Assembly: GCA_963693085.1 (NCBI GenBank)
Contig: OY856410.1
Location: forward strand, 1,395,608,363-1,395,672,362
DNA from: Alisma plantago-aquatica
Taxonomy: Eukaryota; Streptophyta; Magnoliopsida; Alismatales; Alismataceae
DNA length: 64,000 bases
Reading direction: 5' to 3'
Position 1 is the stretch's first letter; every line of letters starts with the position of its first letter. The notes under the pieces were generated by a model that was given only the letters and a program-made list of their open reading frames with translations, searched no databases and was not told where the DNA came from. The translations under genes and the position numbers were made by a program. Shown here in pieces: positions 36,101 to 47,214 of this stretch.

Positions 36101-37374
36101 ATCAAGTGCAACCTAATCATGTAGGTTCCCTGTGCCATAGATCCATTCCAGTGCCAGTCTTAGTGCTGGATGGTGAAACGAGTTCTCCCTTTATGGAAAG
36201 ATCAGAGTCATATACTATTGAGTGTATGCATTCATAAGATTGGATGTAGGCCATACCCTGGCAGGAGTGCAACTACAGGCCATAGCTCAGTGATGTGACT
36301 CAATATATACTTTCACAGGATTGGATGTGGGCCATACCTTGGAAGGAGTGCAACTTTAGGTAATAGCTCAATTTCACTAGCGCTGTGCCTATATACCAAG
36401 GCAGGCTAGGTTGTTTTCTAGATGACTCATATGTTATATCACTGTAGTGTTTCTCTCATACTGACTGGGAGTTGTGGAGAGGTCATGGATTCTGGCTCTT
36501 CCACGGACCTTATATGACACTAATTTCAACTTACCAGTGGTCAGTTGGAGTATGAGTGTCCTCAGGGCATAATAGATATGTAATACAATCGTGTGGTGTG
36601 ATTGCATAGGGACAAAGGCAAATAACATTGATTGAAGCCTTGCCTTGCTTTTGTGTAGTTAGTTGATAAATGATATTCATGTTCCTCATATTCCTTATTA
36701 GAATATTAATTGTTGTACTGCTCAAGGGTAATTACCTAGAATTTCTTAACTTGCTTTATCTATTAGATACACATCATATAAATAAATTTGCTTAACCTGT
36801 TAAGTATGATTTATCTACTTGTTTAAGTATCTGTGCTTTAATAGATGTTGGCAGAGAGTTATATCTCTCGTTGGGATGTTTGGTCTCACCCTGTGGGTTT
36901 TCCACATCTTTTAAATGGTCATGCACGATGTGGTGGTGATTGTGCAACTGAGGAAGAGCAACAACAAGAGTAGTAGCTAATCAGGTTGGAAGTGCTGCTG
37001 GTCTTTTGGTGATAGAGTCTTAGAGTCATCCCTGTACACTTAGGTCCTTGGGGGTGTTTCCAATGTGTTTGCGGTTATGTTCTCGTCACGAGGTTTTTGG
37101 CATGTGTTCCTATTTTGTATAATCTTGGCAGTTGTACATGTATATATGTGGAACAAGTTCTTCATGTGATATTTTGTTGATAGGAAATTAAGTTGGAAAC
37201 AATGATGTAAACACCTTGTGATATGTGGTATGCAATCCAGGTGTCCTGTTGTGGACTTATATGTGAAGGTTTCCAGTCTATGGTATTTTTATGAAAGTAG
37301 TTTTAATTTCCTATGTTTTTTGGTTATTCGGTTGGTTTTGAGTAGTCTCACTTTGTGTGGTGTGGGGTGTCACA
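33199..37374 (+). repeat. Right (3') LTR of element 2, 4176 bp
   Basis: Starts TGTAAGACC, ends GGTGTCACA. Many CG dinucleotides of the left LTR are TG or CA here. Confidence 0.93.
33967..33974 (+). promoter_or_regulatory. TATA box candidate in LTR of element 2
   Basis: TATATAAC followed by CCCTTATATATCC. The left LTR has the degraded aatataacccc at about 28240. Orientation fits the element. Confidence 0.4.
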
Positions 37375-37379
37375 TACAT
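37375..37379. repeat. Target-site duplication TACAT, right copy (LTR element 2)
   Basis: Perfect match to 27466-27470. Confidence 0.9.
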
Positions 37380-37654
37380 GTTACCGATCAAGACAACATG
37401 GTCCTGCCCACAAGCAAGCTATGTACATCATCTAACAATGATCCAGGACCCACAAGGATGAAGGATAAGGGTTCAGATACCCTGTTCGGTTGTTTGACTT
37501 GAAAAATTCCACCATCGGTCGAGCCCACAACATTAAACCAAGACTCTTGCCGAGAGGCAACTAAGCCATTCTTTTTTTTCTTTTCTATTTTGTTATGTTA
37601 TTTTTATTCCTTAGTTTCTTCTGACAAACTTTTTTACTTAAAAAAAGAAGAGTA
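37380..37654 (+). other. 3' internal end of the Athila/Tat-like element
   Basis: Resumes the element interrupted at 27470. The block near 37515-37565 (gtcgagccc, acattaaacc, gagaggcaac) matches the short conserved sequence after pol in Tat/Athila elements. A purine-rich aaaaaaagaagag (37641-37652) could be the polypurine tract, but no matching LTR follows. Confidence 0.55.
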
Positions 37655-39116
37655 TGTTTACTTGAGACTTATAGATTGTCTATGTTTTGATAATGACTTA
37701 ACCATCCCATTCATATGTATATAATATGTTTGTTAAAGATTGATTTTAGTCTTTAGGTACATGAAAAGGATCAAATTACACAATCCTTAGCTTGTCCAAG
37801 TTAAGTCAAAAGCAATGCAAGTGTGCATTTTTGGAAATCACTCCAAGTCACCTTAAATTAATTTTGTAATCACTTATATTGATGATATGACTTGTAACTA
37901 AGATGAAAAAATCCAGAGACACTTAATTCCAATGTTTGGTCACTCAAAATTCATTTGAGAAAATTTGTCACAAGCACTTTATCAGTCGAGTTGGAAACTC
38001 GACCGATCCAGTGATGGATTTTCTGAAATGATCAATCGGTCGCGTTGTGCACTCACCAAAACTCGACCGACCAACTCACTGACCAAAACTAATTTTGACT
38101 CATCGATCGAGTTTCCTAGAGCAAACTCGACCGATAGTTTGAAAATTGGCTTTGTCAGTTAGTGGATCGGTCGAGTTATCTCTATTGAAACTCGACCGAA
38201 TGTACTATATGAAAAATGCAAAAAAAGTGATTATAACCATTGGCGATTTGTTGTAAACAAAAATAGATATGTTGCAAGTTGTAAAATAGCTATTTTTCAT
38301 TCTTAATTGATCCCACACTCAAAGGAACACCCCCAGCCATAAATAGGACCCCTTGGAGTTTATTACAAGTTTGTACATTCATGCTATTCTAAGTCCTTGC
38401 TATAGTTGAGTGTGTTGCAACCCTTTAAGCCCCTTTCTCTCTCTCATTTACAAATCATTTTGTGATTATGAGTGAGTGAGGCATGTTGTAAAAGAGCTAT
38501 ATCCATGTTCTTGTAATGCTCTCATTCCTTCCATCTTCCCAATTCCCTTTCTCAAAGAGTAAAGGTTGAAGCAAGCTACTCAGAGTGAAGGTGAAGTTGT
38601 TGCTGGTCTTCTTCAAGGTTGAAGAAGAGGTGAAGGTCTTCTCTAGGTGAAGGAGAAGGGCAAGGCCAAGATTCAAGAAGAGTGGGTAATTCCTTCAAGG
38701 CCAAAGACTTGATGCAAGTGTGGGTAAGTCCTTGTTGTAGGCTGACGACATCTTGATCAAGTGGGTAAGCCCTTGTGTAGGTAAAAGACTCTTGTCTTGA
38801 GTGGGTAATTTCTGGGATGTATGGCAGTCTCCTTGTATATCTTATGATGGAATATAAGTATACACAGATTGTAAAATCCTAGAGGTTGACCTCTCTAGGT
38901 AGTGGATTGACTATCTCCTAGTTTGGAGATTGGAACCACTCTAACCAACTTGTCAAAGTGCATATTTCAATTTCTCTCATCCTTGCTATGCTTGATTAGA
39001 TAGGAATTTAAATTGATCTTAAGCATTTGGTTTCAATTGATATAATTTGAAGGTCTAACTTTTCTTGTGATAATTTTGAAGCTCTATTTACCCCCCTCTA
39101 GAGCCCTAGATCAACA
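37655..39116 (+). repeat. Copia LTR (element C), 1462 bp, with PBS following
   Basis: TGTTTACTTGAG..GATCAACA, followed by ATTGGTATCAGAGC, the classic copia LTR/PBS junction, so this is a 5' LTR in + orientation. The left end is inferred from TGTT/AACA symmetry and the start of copia-like text (tgtctatgttttgataatgac). A TATA-like CATAAATAGG lies near 38339. It contains a cluster of ACTCGACCGA motifs on both strands (37985-38205). Confidence 0.7.
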
Positions 39117-39203
39117 ATTGGTATCAGAGCTAAGGATCTTCTCCAACAATCTCCCATGAGACAAGAAGATGGGTGAGAACCTACTTTTTTCACTCAACCT
39201 AGA
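39117..39203 (+). pseudogene. Primer-binding site and first codons of copia element C, truncated
   Basis: PBS TTGGTATCAGAGC at 39118-39130. An ATG near 39170 opens MGENLLFSLNL, possibly the start of gag. After only 87 bp the sequence changes to another LTR at 39204, so nothing else of element C is seen here. Confidence 0.6.
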
Positions 39204-40333
39204 TGTTACACCCCGATCTCACAATTACCATTAATCATGAGATTAGGGCATAAATTGAGGATTTAATGTAATACAAAGATCACCCTTAACTTTTTCTCTT
39301 TCTTTTCAATCTCTTTGTTTTCTCGCATTGAACCACATAAACTAACTTTACAAGGGAATCTAAACATTGATTTCTTTAATATGATCTCAACATAAACGAT
39401 ACACATCCATACATTCCTTCTCAGGTACATACAACATGATAATCAGATACATTCTCTCTTATTAAGGAAATAAAGATATAAAACATTACTTACAACACTC
39501 TCACATCTATACTAGGACCTAGAGTGATAGGGACTGACTAAAATTAACTAATCTCATACTTAACTCATGTGGTAGATCTATTGTGATGCTTTGACCTTCT
39601 TCAAGTCTACATGATTTCCCTAAAAATTGTGAGTAGAGGGGTGAGACTACTCGCTCAGTGAATGAGTACTTCAAAGAAACAGTCTAAAGCATTGATATAG
39701 TTACAGATATACTTTTGAGCAACTGATATCAATTATAACAGCAGTAAGCTTTAAAGAGATTGATCATTGACAATCATAAATATGCCAGGATACTCTAGAT
39801 ATCAACAAGAGTAAATCAATATATGAGCATGCTTGATTAATTTCAACGAGAACTAATAATTCAGAAACATACAAAGAATAATTGGTGGGAAACTATACTC
39901 AAATCTTTCTTAGCCTTTATTACTTATAAGAAACTCTTTAAACCTATATGAACATATTTTAGCTTATGCCCTGATCATATACAGTGTAATCCACATATGA
40001 AGACTTGTAGCGAACTACAATCTCACTGTACAAGACTTAGCTTAAAACCTAGGAAGCTAAGCCTAGAGCTGAATCCGGATCTGCTTGACTAGAACCGTCA
40101 CGTCTGACTAAGGCATCTAAATAGCTGGCCTTTAACTGGACCTCTCCTTCTAGGCTGAGTACATAGGAGGAGGGTATGAGACACTCTTTGGGCCTCATCT
40201 TGGTATGCTCTGTGGGTACCTCTGGGTTCTACATTGTACCTTTCTCTTACTTATGCTTGACTCTGGTATCTCTATGGTACCATGCCTCTTTATTTGAAAT
40301 TTATAACACAACATGTATATCATCCTTAACTTG
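39204..40333. repeat. Partial LTR of a Ty3-like element (TGTTACACCCC start)
   Basis: Starts TGTTACACCCCGATCTCAC, the TG-type start common to plant Ty3 LTRs, directly after truncated copia C. No partner LTR, TSD or coding part is visible. The right side is cut by the CACTA terminus at 40334, so the rest may lie beyond the window. No ORF of note. Confidence 0.45.
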
Positions 40334-40980
40334 CACTACTACAAAAAATGCTTTTTACAACGGGAGATAGACAACAGTTCTGATGATTGTGTTGTAGTTA
40401 GCATACTTATCACAACAATCCCATTTTTGTGTTGTATATTGTATATTTTATACAACGCAAGTCATTTACAACATGCCAAACCTGTTGTAATATAGGAGGA
40501 TACTACAACAACTGCTAAAGTGTTGTAATAGGTTGTAGTATCACAACATATTCAAAAACGTTGTAAAAGATGTTATTTACACAACATATTTTGACCCGTT
40601 GTAATAGTCACATGTTGTAATATACCATCATTATACAACACAGACTCACCCGTTGTAGTATGTATTAATTATACAACAGGCCTTTACATGTTGTATTTGG
40701 TACATGTTGTAATAGACCATCACAATACAACATATTAAAACTCATTGTTATATCCCAACATGAGACAACAGACTCCAACCTATTGTTATATATTATAATT
40801 ACACAACATGTTGTAACCTGTTGTAATATCCACACATAAAACATCGTTGTAATAGACCTCCATTACACAACGTAAACTAAACCATTGTAATATACTATAA
40901 TTACATAATATTATATCACCTGTTGTAATAGCTACATATTGTAAAAGACCATAGTTTAACAACACATCATATTCACATAA
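40334..40980 (+). repeat. CACTA terminus and subterminal repeats
   Basis: After the CACTACTAC end come about nine copies of GTTGTAATA (near 40489, 40533, 40597, 40614, 40706, 40818, 40850, 40893, 40921, some with one change) and inverted ACAAC partners. In En/Spm such subterminal repeats bind the TNPA protein; here that is inference by analogy. The three bases before the end are TTG; the matching TSD cannot be checked. Confidence 0.8.
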
Positions 40981-41059
40981 TTCTCTGAATTTTTCAATTA
41001 TTCGTGTATAATATATGTGTGTGTGTGTATCCATTATAATATTCACGTATAATATTCGC

Positions 41060-41241
41060 TTATATATATTAATTCTATATTTTTAAACATCACTATATAA
41101 TTTTGATATTGTATCCATTAATTTTAAATATTTCTATCTGCATTTATATTTCATTAATACATAATATTTATAAATGCAGAAAGAAGTATTTAAAATTAAT
41201 GGATACAATATTAAAATTATATAGTGATGTTTAAAAATATA

Positions 41242-41305
<64 letters not shown>

Positions 41306-41495
41306 TCTATAATTTTAAACATCACTATATAATTTTGATATTGTATCCATTAATTTTAAATACTTCTATCTGCATTTATATTTCATTAATTCATAATATT
41401 TATAAATGCAAATAGAAGTATTTAAAACTAATGGATATAATATTAAAATTATATAGTGATGTTTAAAACTAAAGAAATAAAACATATACATATAC

Positions 41496-41565
<70 letters not shown>

Positions 41566-42303
41566 TCTAAAGTTTTAAACATCACTATATAATTTTGATA
41601 TTGTATCCATTAATTTTAAATACTTCTATCTACATTTATATTTCATTAATACATAATATTTATAAATGCAGATAGAAGTATTTAAAATTAATGGATACAA
41701 TATTAAAATTATATAGTGATGTTTAAAACTATAGAAATAAAACATATACATATATATATATTAATTATATAGTTTTAAACATCATTATATAATTTTGATA
41801 TTGTATCCATTAATTTTAAATACTTCTATCTGCATTTATATTTCATTAATACATAATATTTATAAATGCAGATAGAAGTATTTAAAATTAATGGATACAA
41901 TATTAAAATTATATAGTGATGTTTAAAACTATAGAAATAAAACATATATATATATGTATATATTAATTCTATAGTTTTAAACATCACTCTATAATTTTGA
42001 TATTGTATCCATTAATTTTAAATACTTCTATCTGCATTTATATTTTATTAATACATAATATTTATAAATGCAGATAGAAATATTTAAAATTAATGGATAC
42101 AGTATTATATCTATATATATATATTAATTCTATAGTTTTAAACATCACTATATAATTTTGATATTGTATCCATTAATTTTAAATACTTCTATCCACATTT
42201 ATATTTCATTAATACATAATATTTATAAATGCAAATAGAAGTATTTAAAATTAATGGATACAATATTAAAATTATATAGTGATGTTTAAAACTATAGAAA
42301 TAA

Positions 42304-42346
<43 letters not shown>

Positions 42347-42530
42347 TCTATAATTTTAAACATCACTATATAATTTTGATATTGTATCCATTAATTTTAA
42401 ATACTTCTATCTGCATTTATATTTCATTAATTCATAATATTTATAAATGCAAATAGAAGTATTTAAAACTAATGGATACAATATTAAAATTATATAGTGA
42501 TATTTAAAACTAAAGAAATAAAACATCTAC

Positions 42531-42574
<44 letters not shown>

Positions 42575-43345
42575 TCTATAGTTTTAAACATCACTATATA
42601 ACTTTGATATTGTATACATTAATTTTAAATACTTCTATCTGCATTTATATTTCATTAATTCATAATATTTATAAATGCAGATAGAAGTATTTAAAATTAA
42701 TGGATACAATATTAAAATTATATAGTGATGTTTAAAACTATAGAAATAAAACATATACATATATATATACATAATATTTATAAATGCAGATAGAAGTATT
42801 TAAAATTAATGGATACAATATTAAAATTATATAGTGATGTTGTTTAAAACTATAGAAATAAAACATATATATATATTAATTCTATAGTTTTAAACATCAC
42901 TATATAATTTTGATATTGTATCCGTTAATTTTAAATACTTCTATCTGCATTTATATTTAATTAATACATAATATTTATAAATGCAGATAGAAGTATTTAA
43001 AATTAATGGATACAATATTAAAATTATATAGTGATGTTTAAAACTATAGAAATAAAACATATATATATATATATTAATTCTATAGTTTTAAACATCGCTA
43101 TATAATTTTGATATTGTATCCATTAATTTTAAATACTTCTATCTGCATTTATATTTCATTAATACATAATATTTATAAATGCAGATAGAAGTATTTAAAA
43201 TTAATGGATACAATATTAAAATTATATAGTGATGTTTAAAACTATAGAAATAAAACATATACATATATATACATAATATTTATAAATGCAGATAGAAGTA
43301 TTTAAAATTAATGGATACAATATTAATAGAAGTATTTTAAATTAA
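41060..43345. repeat. Array of about ten large palindromes plus two half-units, AT-rich
   Basis: Each unit has a left arm (tttaaacatcactatataat..ccattaattttaaatacttctatctgcatttata), a short AT centre (tttcattaatacataata) and the reverse complement arm, about 160 bp in all, joined by (TA)n tracts. Full units are centred near 41155, 41390, 41645, 41850, 42055 (right arm shortened), 42215, 42430, 42660, 42965 and 43165. Right-half units lie near 42780 and 43290. Arms are nearly identical between units. It may be a tandemly amplified MITE or satellite within the CACTA element. No protein is encoded. Confidence 0.9.
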
Positions 43346-43458
43346 TGGATACATATTTATATATGCAATGTATACGATTCATGTAGGTTAATAATTATTC
43401 TGCAATAATATCACATAAGGGTGTTAAATAATTGTTAGTTCTGGGTAAAAAAAATGAA

Positions 43459-43672
43459 CCGGCCCAGTTAATCTCAGACCCAATCTAAAATTGAATTTTA
43501 GATTGGGACCCGGGTTCGACCCTCGGTGAAAATCCCCGGGGTGCAGTTAAGGCCCCATGTTATTGAGCGCGCCGCGGTGCCCCATGTACGCGGCTGGTTC
43601 CGGGGTTTACCTTGTCTGCGGGAGTCACAAAAGTGGCGCTCGTGCGAAAGGGTTCGTCGTCATTAAAAAAAA
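43459..43672 (+). mobile_element. tRNA-related SINE
   Basis: A roughly 214-bp GC-rich unit in AT-rich surroundings. Candidate A box GGCCCAGTT (43461-43469), a 29-base perfect palindrome (43479-43507), B box GGTTCGACC (43513-43521), a body ending gggttcgtcgtcatt and an A run (43665-43672). The layout fits a Pol III-driven tRNA-derived SINE. A clean TSD was not found. A 14-bp direct repeat (aggttaataattat) at 43385 and 43694 flanks the wider region. Confidence 0.65.
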
Positions 43673-43738
43673 TATATGACACATGTATATGAGAGGTTAA
43701 TAATTATACATTGATAAACAGTTTCAGGGAAAAAAAAT

Positions 43739-44130
43739 TCCCGGGCTTCCTCTTTTCCTCCGCGCGCCTGGTTTCCCTCAAAAATCTTTTTCACAGCCGC
43801 ACAAACTGCCCACCCCCACCCCCCTCCCGTCTCACAGTGCCGAGCAGCCCACCCGTCTCACAGCACCGAGCAGCCGTCCCAGAGCGCCGCAGCCGTCCCT
43901 GAGCGCCGCAGCCGCTGCCCTCTGCTCTTTGTCAGAAGGACGACGACCCCACGAACGAAGACCCCACGGAAATCGCCGCTGCCCTCTGCTCTTCGCTAGA
44001 CAGATGACGACCCTCCCCCCCCACTTCTCCAGAAAGCGTCGCTGCCCCACGGACGGACGATGGATGGACGACGACCCCGCTGCTTTGAGCTCCCTTCAAT
44101 CCAAGGTAAACTCTTACTTAGCATTATTAT
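43739..44130 (+). other. GC/pyrimidine-rich block, candidate CACTA promoter or first exon
   Basis: Sharply GC-rich with short internal repeats (cagcaccgagcagcc twice, gccgcagccg twice, ctgccctctgctctt twice) and a possible splice donor at ccaaggtaaactc near 44100. It lies upstream of TNP2 in the same orientation. Several overlapping ORFs (43711-43902, 43929-44132, 43832-44050 on -) are low-complexity and match nothing I know. A transcription start region or non-coding exon is plausible but unproven. Confidence 0.35.
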
Positions 44131-44183
44131 AGATTAGATTAAGTGCTCCAACTTCCCTATCTGTTCCAGCGTCCTTCGCCATG

Positions 44184-44525
44184 GCAAGCAATGTAGTGGA
44201 TCAACAACCTGTCTTCCTCAAGAGTCCATGGCCCTCTCCGTAGCTCTCCCAACTCCTCTAACTCCCCTCCCCCTACTCCTACTACCTCATACTTGCACCC
44301 TCCCACTCTCTGTGCCGCCATGCCTCTGCTTCAATCCAAGGAACAAGGCAAGAAAAAGGCTATGCCTATATGACCTAGACACACCCTTCTATATTTGTCA
44401 GGGGGACAAATATGTATATATAGTTGAGTTGATAAAAAGAGGCAAAACGAGTCAAGAACAAGTTAACAACCCCAGTCCTTGTACCCTTTTCGTCAAGGAC
44501 GTTGTTGATCCACTACATTGCTTGC
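44184..44525. repeat. Perfect 25-bp inverted repeat, arms 44184-44208 and 44501-44525
   Basis: The left arm starts gcaagcaatgtagtgg and the right arm is its exact reverse complement, ending ccactacattgcttgc; the loop is about 290 bp. Similarity stops sharply at both ends. The loop contains a 115-codon ORF (44228-44575) with no recognised domain. Confidence 0.85.
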
Positions 44526-45046
44526 ATATTGACAAGTTACTTCATCCATTCCAGAGGCTACTACAGAGCTTATAAAAACATTTATAACTAAATCTGCGAG
44601 TCAACTTCTAAATCTTTTCACTAAATCTTACCACGTACATGGGTGAAGTTCTTATAGTACAAGGTTAGAGCCTGTGATTTGTCTGCTCAATTATAGGGGG
44701 AGTGTTTAAATTTATGATATCCTATGGTATACGTGTGTCTGTTCGAGGTAGTGTCAGTATGTAAACATCTAGAGTCATTGCTACCATACATCAACACCAT
44801 ACAACCCTGGAAAATGGAATGTTGTTTTTTCCCTTGAAAATCAATTAAAATTGAAAAATTGTCATTAAGGGAACATCCACCCTCTTCTTCCAAGCCCCAA
44901 CGCGTTCCCAAATATCACCACCACTTGCCTTGCGGGGGTTTTCTCCTCCTCATCATTCGATGATCCCCTCCTACCCAATCTCTCTTTCAATATACTTATA
45001 ACCATTCAATTCCTTTTGCCTTATTTGGTGAACTGAATCTGCAACA
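44526..45046 (+). mobile_element. Copia fragment D: RNase H end, purine tract and probable LTR
   Basis: The frame at 44576-44635 reads KTFITKSASQLLNLFTKSY, the conserved C-terminus of copia RNase H (IKT..T.SQLAD.FTK). It is followed by LTTYMGEVL-like sequence, the tract TAGGGGGAG (44694-44702) and TGTTTAAATT at 44703. TGTT..CAACA symmetry suggests a 344-bp LTR ending at 45046, but no partner LTR exists here. Upstream copia sequence is missing. Confidence 0.55.
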
Positions 45047-47214
45047 AAAAGGTTTGGTTGGACCTAATTTAAACTTGCTAATTTGATTTTCTTCTAGCGA
45101 CATGTTGCAGGGAGTCTACCATGTAAATTTTCAGATATATATCCGTGATCTAAAATTCTGAGTCAACTCTAATTTGGTCAACCCTTTCTAAGACAGGATC
45201 ATATACCAATTATTAGTCTCACCATGAACCCTACTTATTTGCCTTTTGATGTTCAGTTTATGCCGTTAAGATATTTCCATGTATATTGTGTTACCTTCAT
45301 TATGGAATTGATGTTAGATTCCAGATCGGAATGTGCTAGTAAAACTAACATCTCATTCCAATGTCATTATCTATGAATATAATCCCATAAACAAATTACT
45401 ATTTTTAATCACAGTTCGTCATCATTTAGAAATCGATGCATTTTAACATGTGTTATTAACATATCACACTAGTCTAACAGTAACAAGCTATGTTTATGTA
45501 TCACACTAGTCTTAGAGTAACAAACTGGAAGCTTTTGCTACTGCATGTTGATTACATGAAGTTTCTAATTTCTGATGTTTAGTAGATTTGGGCTCTGTTC
45601 TCATCTAGGATTTGTGAATTATTTTTCTTGTGGGGTAGTCTATACCCTGTTGTTAACTTGTTTCTATTTTTTTGGATAATGTTGGCAGCTACTGCATATT
45701 GTTGTCATTGACTTGTTTAGTACAAAATAGTTTTGGTATACATGTTAATCTTTACTAGATTGTATTAAAGTGATTCTATATAGACACATTGAACTTCTCT
45801 CATCCTTAGGGGGAGATACAATTCTTATATATATCGTATGAAGATTAAATGGCATCGACAAAGAAACTACTAAACGGAATACACATGCACACACAGAGTG
45901 ATGTCTAGACTTGGTTTGGTGTGTCCTGAACATGAAGGCTTGACAAGTTGTACTTTTTGCATGATGATTTCCCCTTCACTGGTAGTCTATTGTGTCAAAC
46001 AACTCTGGTATATACTGTCACAAAGAAACAGTCAAGTCGAGTCAGGTGTCTAGGATTCTATAGGTAGTCTAGCTGGGTTCTAAATAGTTCATTTCAGTGG
46101 TTCTTTTTCTTTCTCTGCTTTTACTTGTATGTAGAATATGGAGAAAGGTAAAATAGATTAATATTATAAAATCAAACTTTGTATGCATGTTCATACGAGT
46201 AACTTATATTTCAACACCAACATAGGTCATCCTATATCTGCAACATAATGGATGACCTCTCTTTACTCATCTTGTTCAAGAGGTTGTGATTTGAGGCATG
46301 CATATACTAATGTTGTGTAGAGTGTCCTGCATTTTAGAATATAAAACATCCTTGTCAAGTTGATTTCCACCTTTGAAAATGATGTATAATTTCCCTTTTA
46401 TCAAAGCAGCTAAAATAGAATGCCCAGACCTCTTTCTAGACACGCATGTCCTCACTGAATGGGTAAGCAACTTGTTGAATAGTGGCTACTAGAATTCTGT
46501 GATTGAATGCCCAGTTATAATCTACTAAGTTTATGACCTACATTAACGACCATTGTATATCATCTGAATAAGGTACCTAGAAATAGGCAATACCTACAAC
46601 ATCTACATAGATAGGAGTCACTACCATCAATATAACAAAGTGTTAATCAACCATCCATCACAAAAGAGACCATAAAGTTTTAGTTGGACAATGGACGTGG
46701 GGGTATAGATGTCGATTTTGTTTTGATATTGTGCTAGAGATTGATTTCCAGCATGAACGACTTCTAACATCTTCCCCCTCGAATGGCATGACCTTTCATC
46801 CCACTAGATACTTTTACAATTTCATTCTAGACATTTTGGATACTTTCACACTCATAAAGAACAAGCTTTAGAAGATATTATGTTGTAACAATATGTATCG
46901 TTCTATCAGGTATGCACATCTGTGTAATTAAATATATTTATTTTGTGTCTAATACTTTATATATATTTATGGATGAATCACTGAATGATCAATATATGCA
47001 TATTCTATATATTTCATATATAGTTTCATAGTCACTGATTAGTTTGATAAATGGAGTTGATTAGGGCATACTGCAACAAGCTGCTAGAAAATGTTGGTTA
47101 TTTAGGTGTGCTTTCCCATAAAACTGTAGCTTCTCCCCTGGTCATGATGTTAAATATTTCAAAGATTGGCTTCTATAACAAAGGCTAATTCAAGTGGTTT
47201 AGAATGGTGTTGTA
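45047..47214. other. Unassigned CACTA interior
   Basis: AT-rich with no ORF above about 65 codons that resembles a protein. It could be intron or 5' flank of the transposase gene, or old unrecognised insertions. Nothing supportable was seen. Confidence 0.4.

Larger units (their letters stand above)
27471..37374 (+). mobile_element. LTR element 2: Ty3/gypsy, 4.2-kb LTRs, gag only (TR-GAG-like)
   Basis: LTRs 27471-31696 and 33199-37374 (TGTAAGACC..GTCACA) and the TSD TACAT. The interior is 1502 bp with PBS TTGGTATCAGAGC at its left, so orientation is +. Coding content is a decayed Ty3 gag (31832-33060) followed almost at once by a pol-terminus-like segment (DFRGEIL near 33160) and the LTR. Protease, RT and integrase are lacking. 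LTRs differ at many sites (more than twenty in the first 230 bp or so), making it the oldest of the three datable elements. It inserted into the Athila-like element. Confidence 0.92.
23305..37654 (+). mobile_element. Athila/Tat-like Ty3 element, RT/INT deleted, 3' LTR not found
   Basis: 5' LTR (23305-24779, TGATG..CATCA), a PBS resembling the Athila/Tat consensus, gag, and a retropepsin-like protease (to 27357). After the nested element 2, the sequence resumes at 37380 with a short piece ending in the gtcgagccc..gttaaacc..gaggcaac block known from the end of Tat/Athila internal regions. RT, RNase H and integrase are missing. The next sequence at 37655 is a copia LTR, so the 3' LTR was lost or displaced. 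Orientation is +. Confidence 0.75.

Noticed and set aside
41060..43345. Regularly spaced repeats suggesting a CRISPR-like array
   Set aside because: Units are about 160-bp palindromes joined by TA runs with no unique spacers, in a plant nuclear context with CACTA genes. Not CRISPR.
43513..43521. B-box-like GGTTCGACC as a tRNA gene
   Set aside because: No cloverleaf or acceptor stem could be drawn; A-run at the end and the extra palindrome fit a SINE.
44228..44575. 115-codon ORF as a captured host gene
   Set aside because: Low-complexity Pro/Leu start, then runs into the copia fragment; no domain and no splice support.
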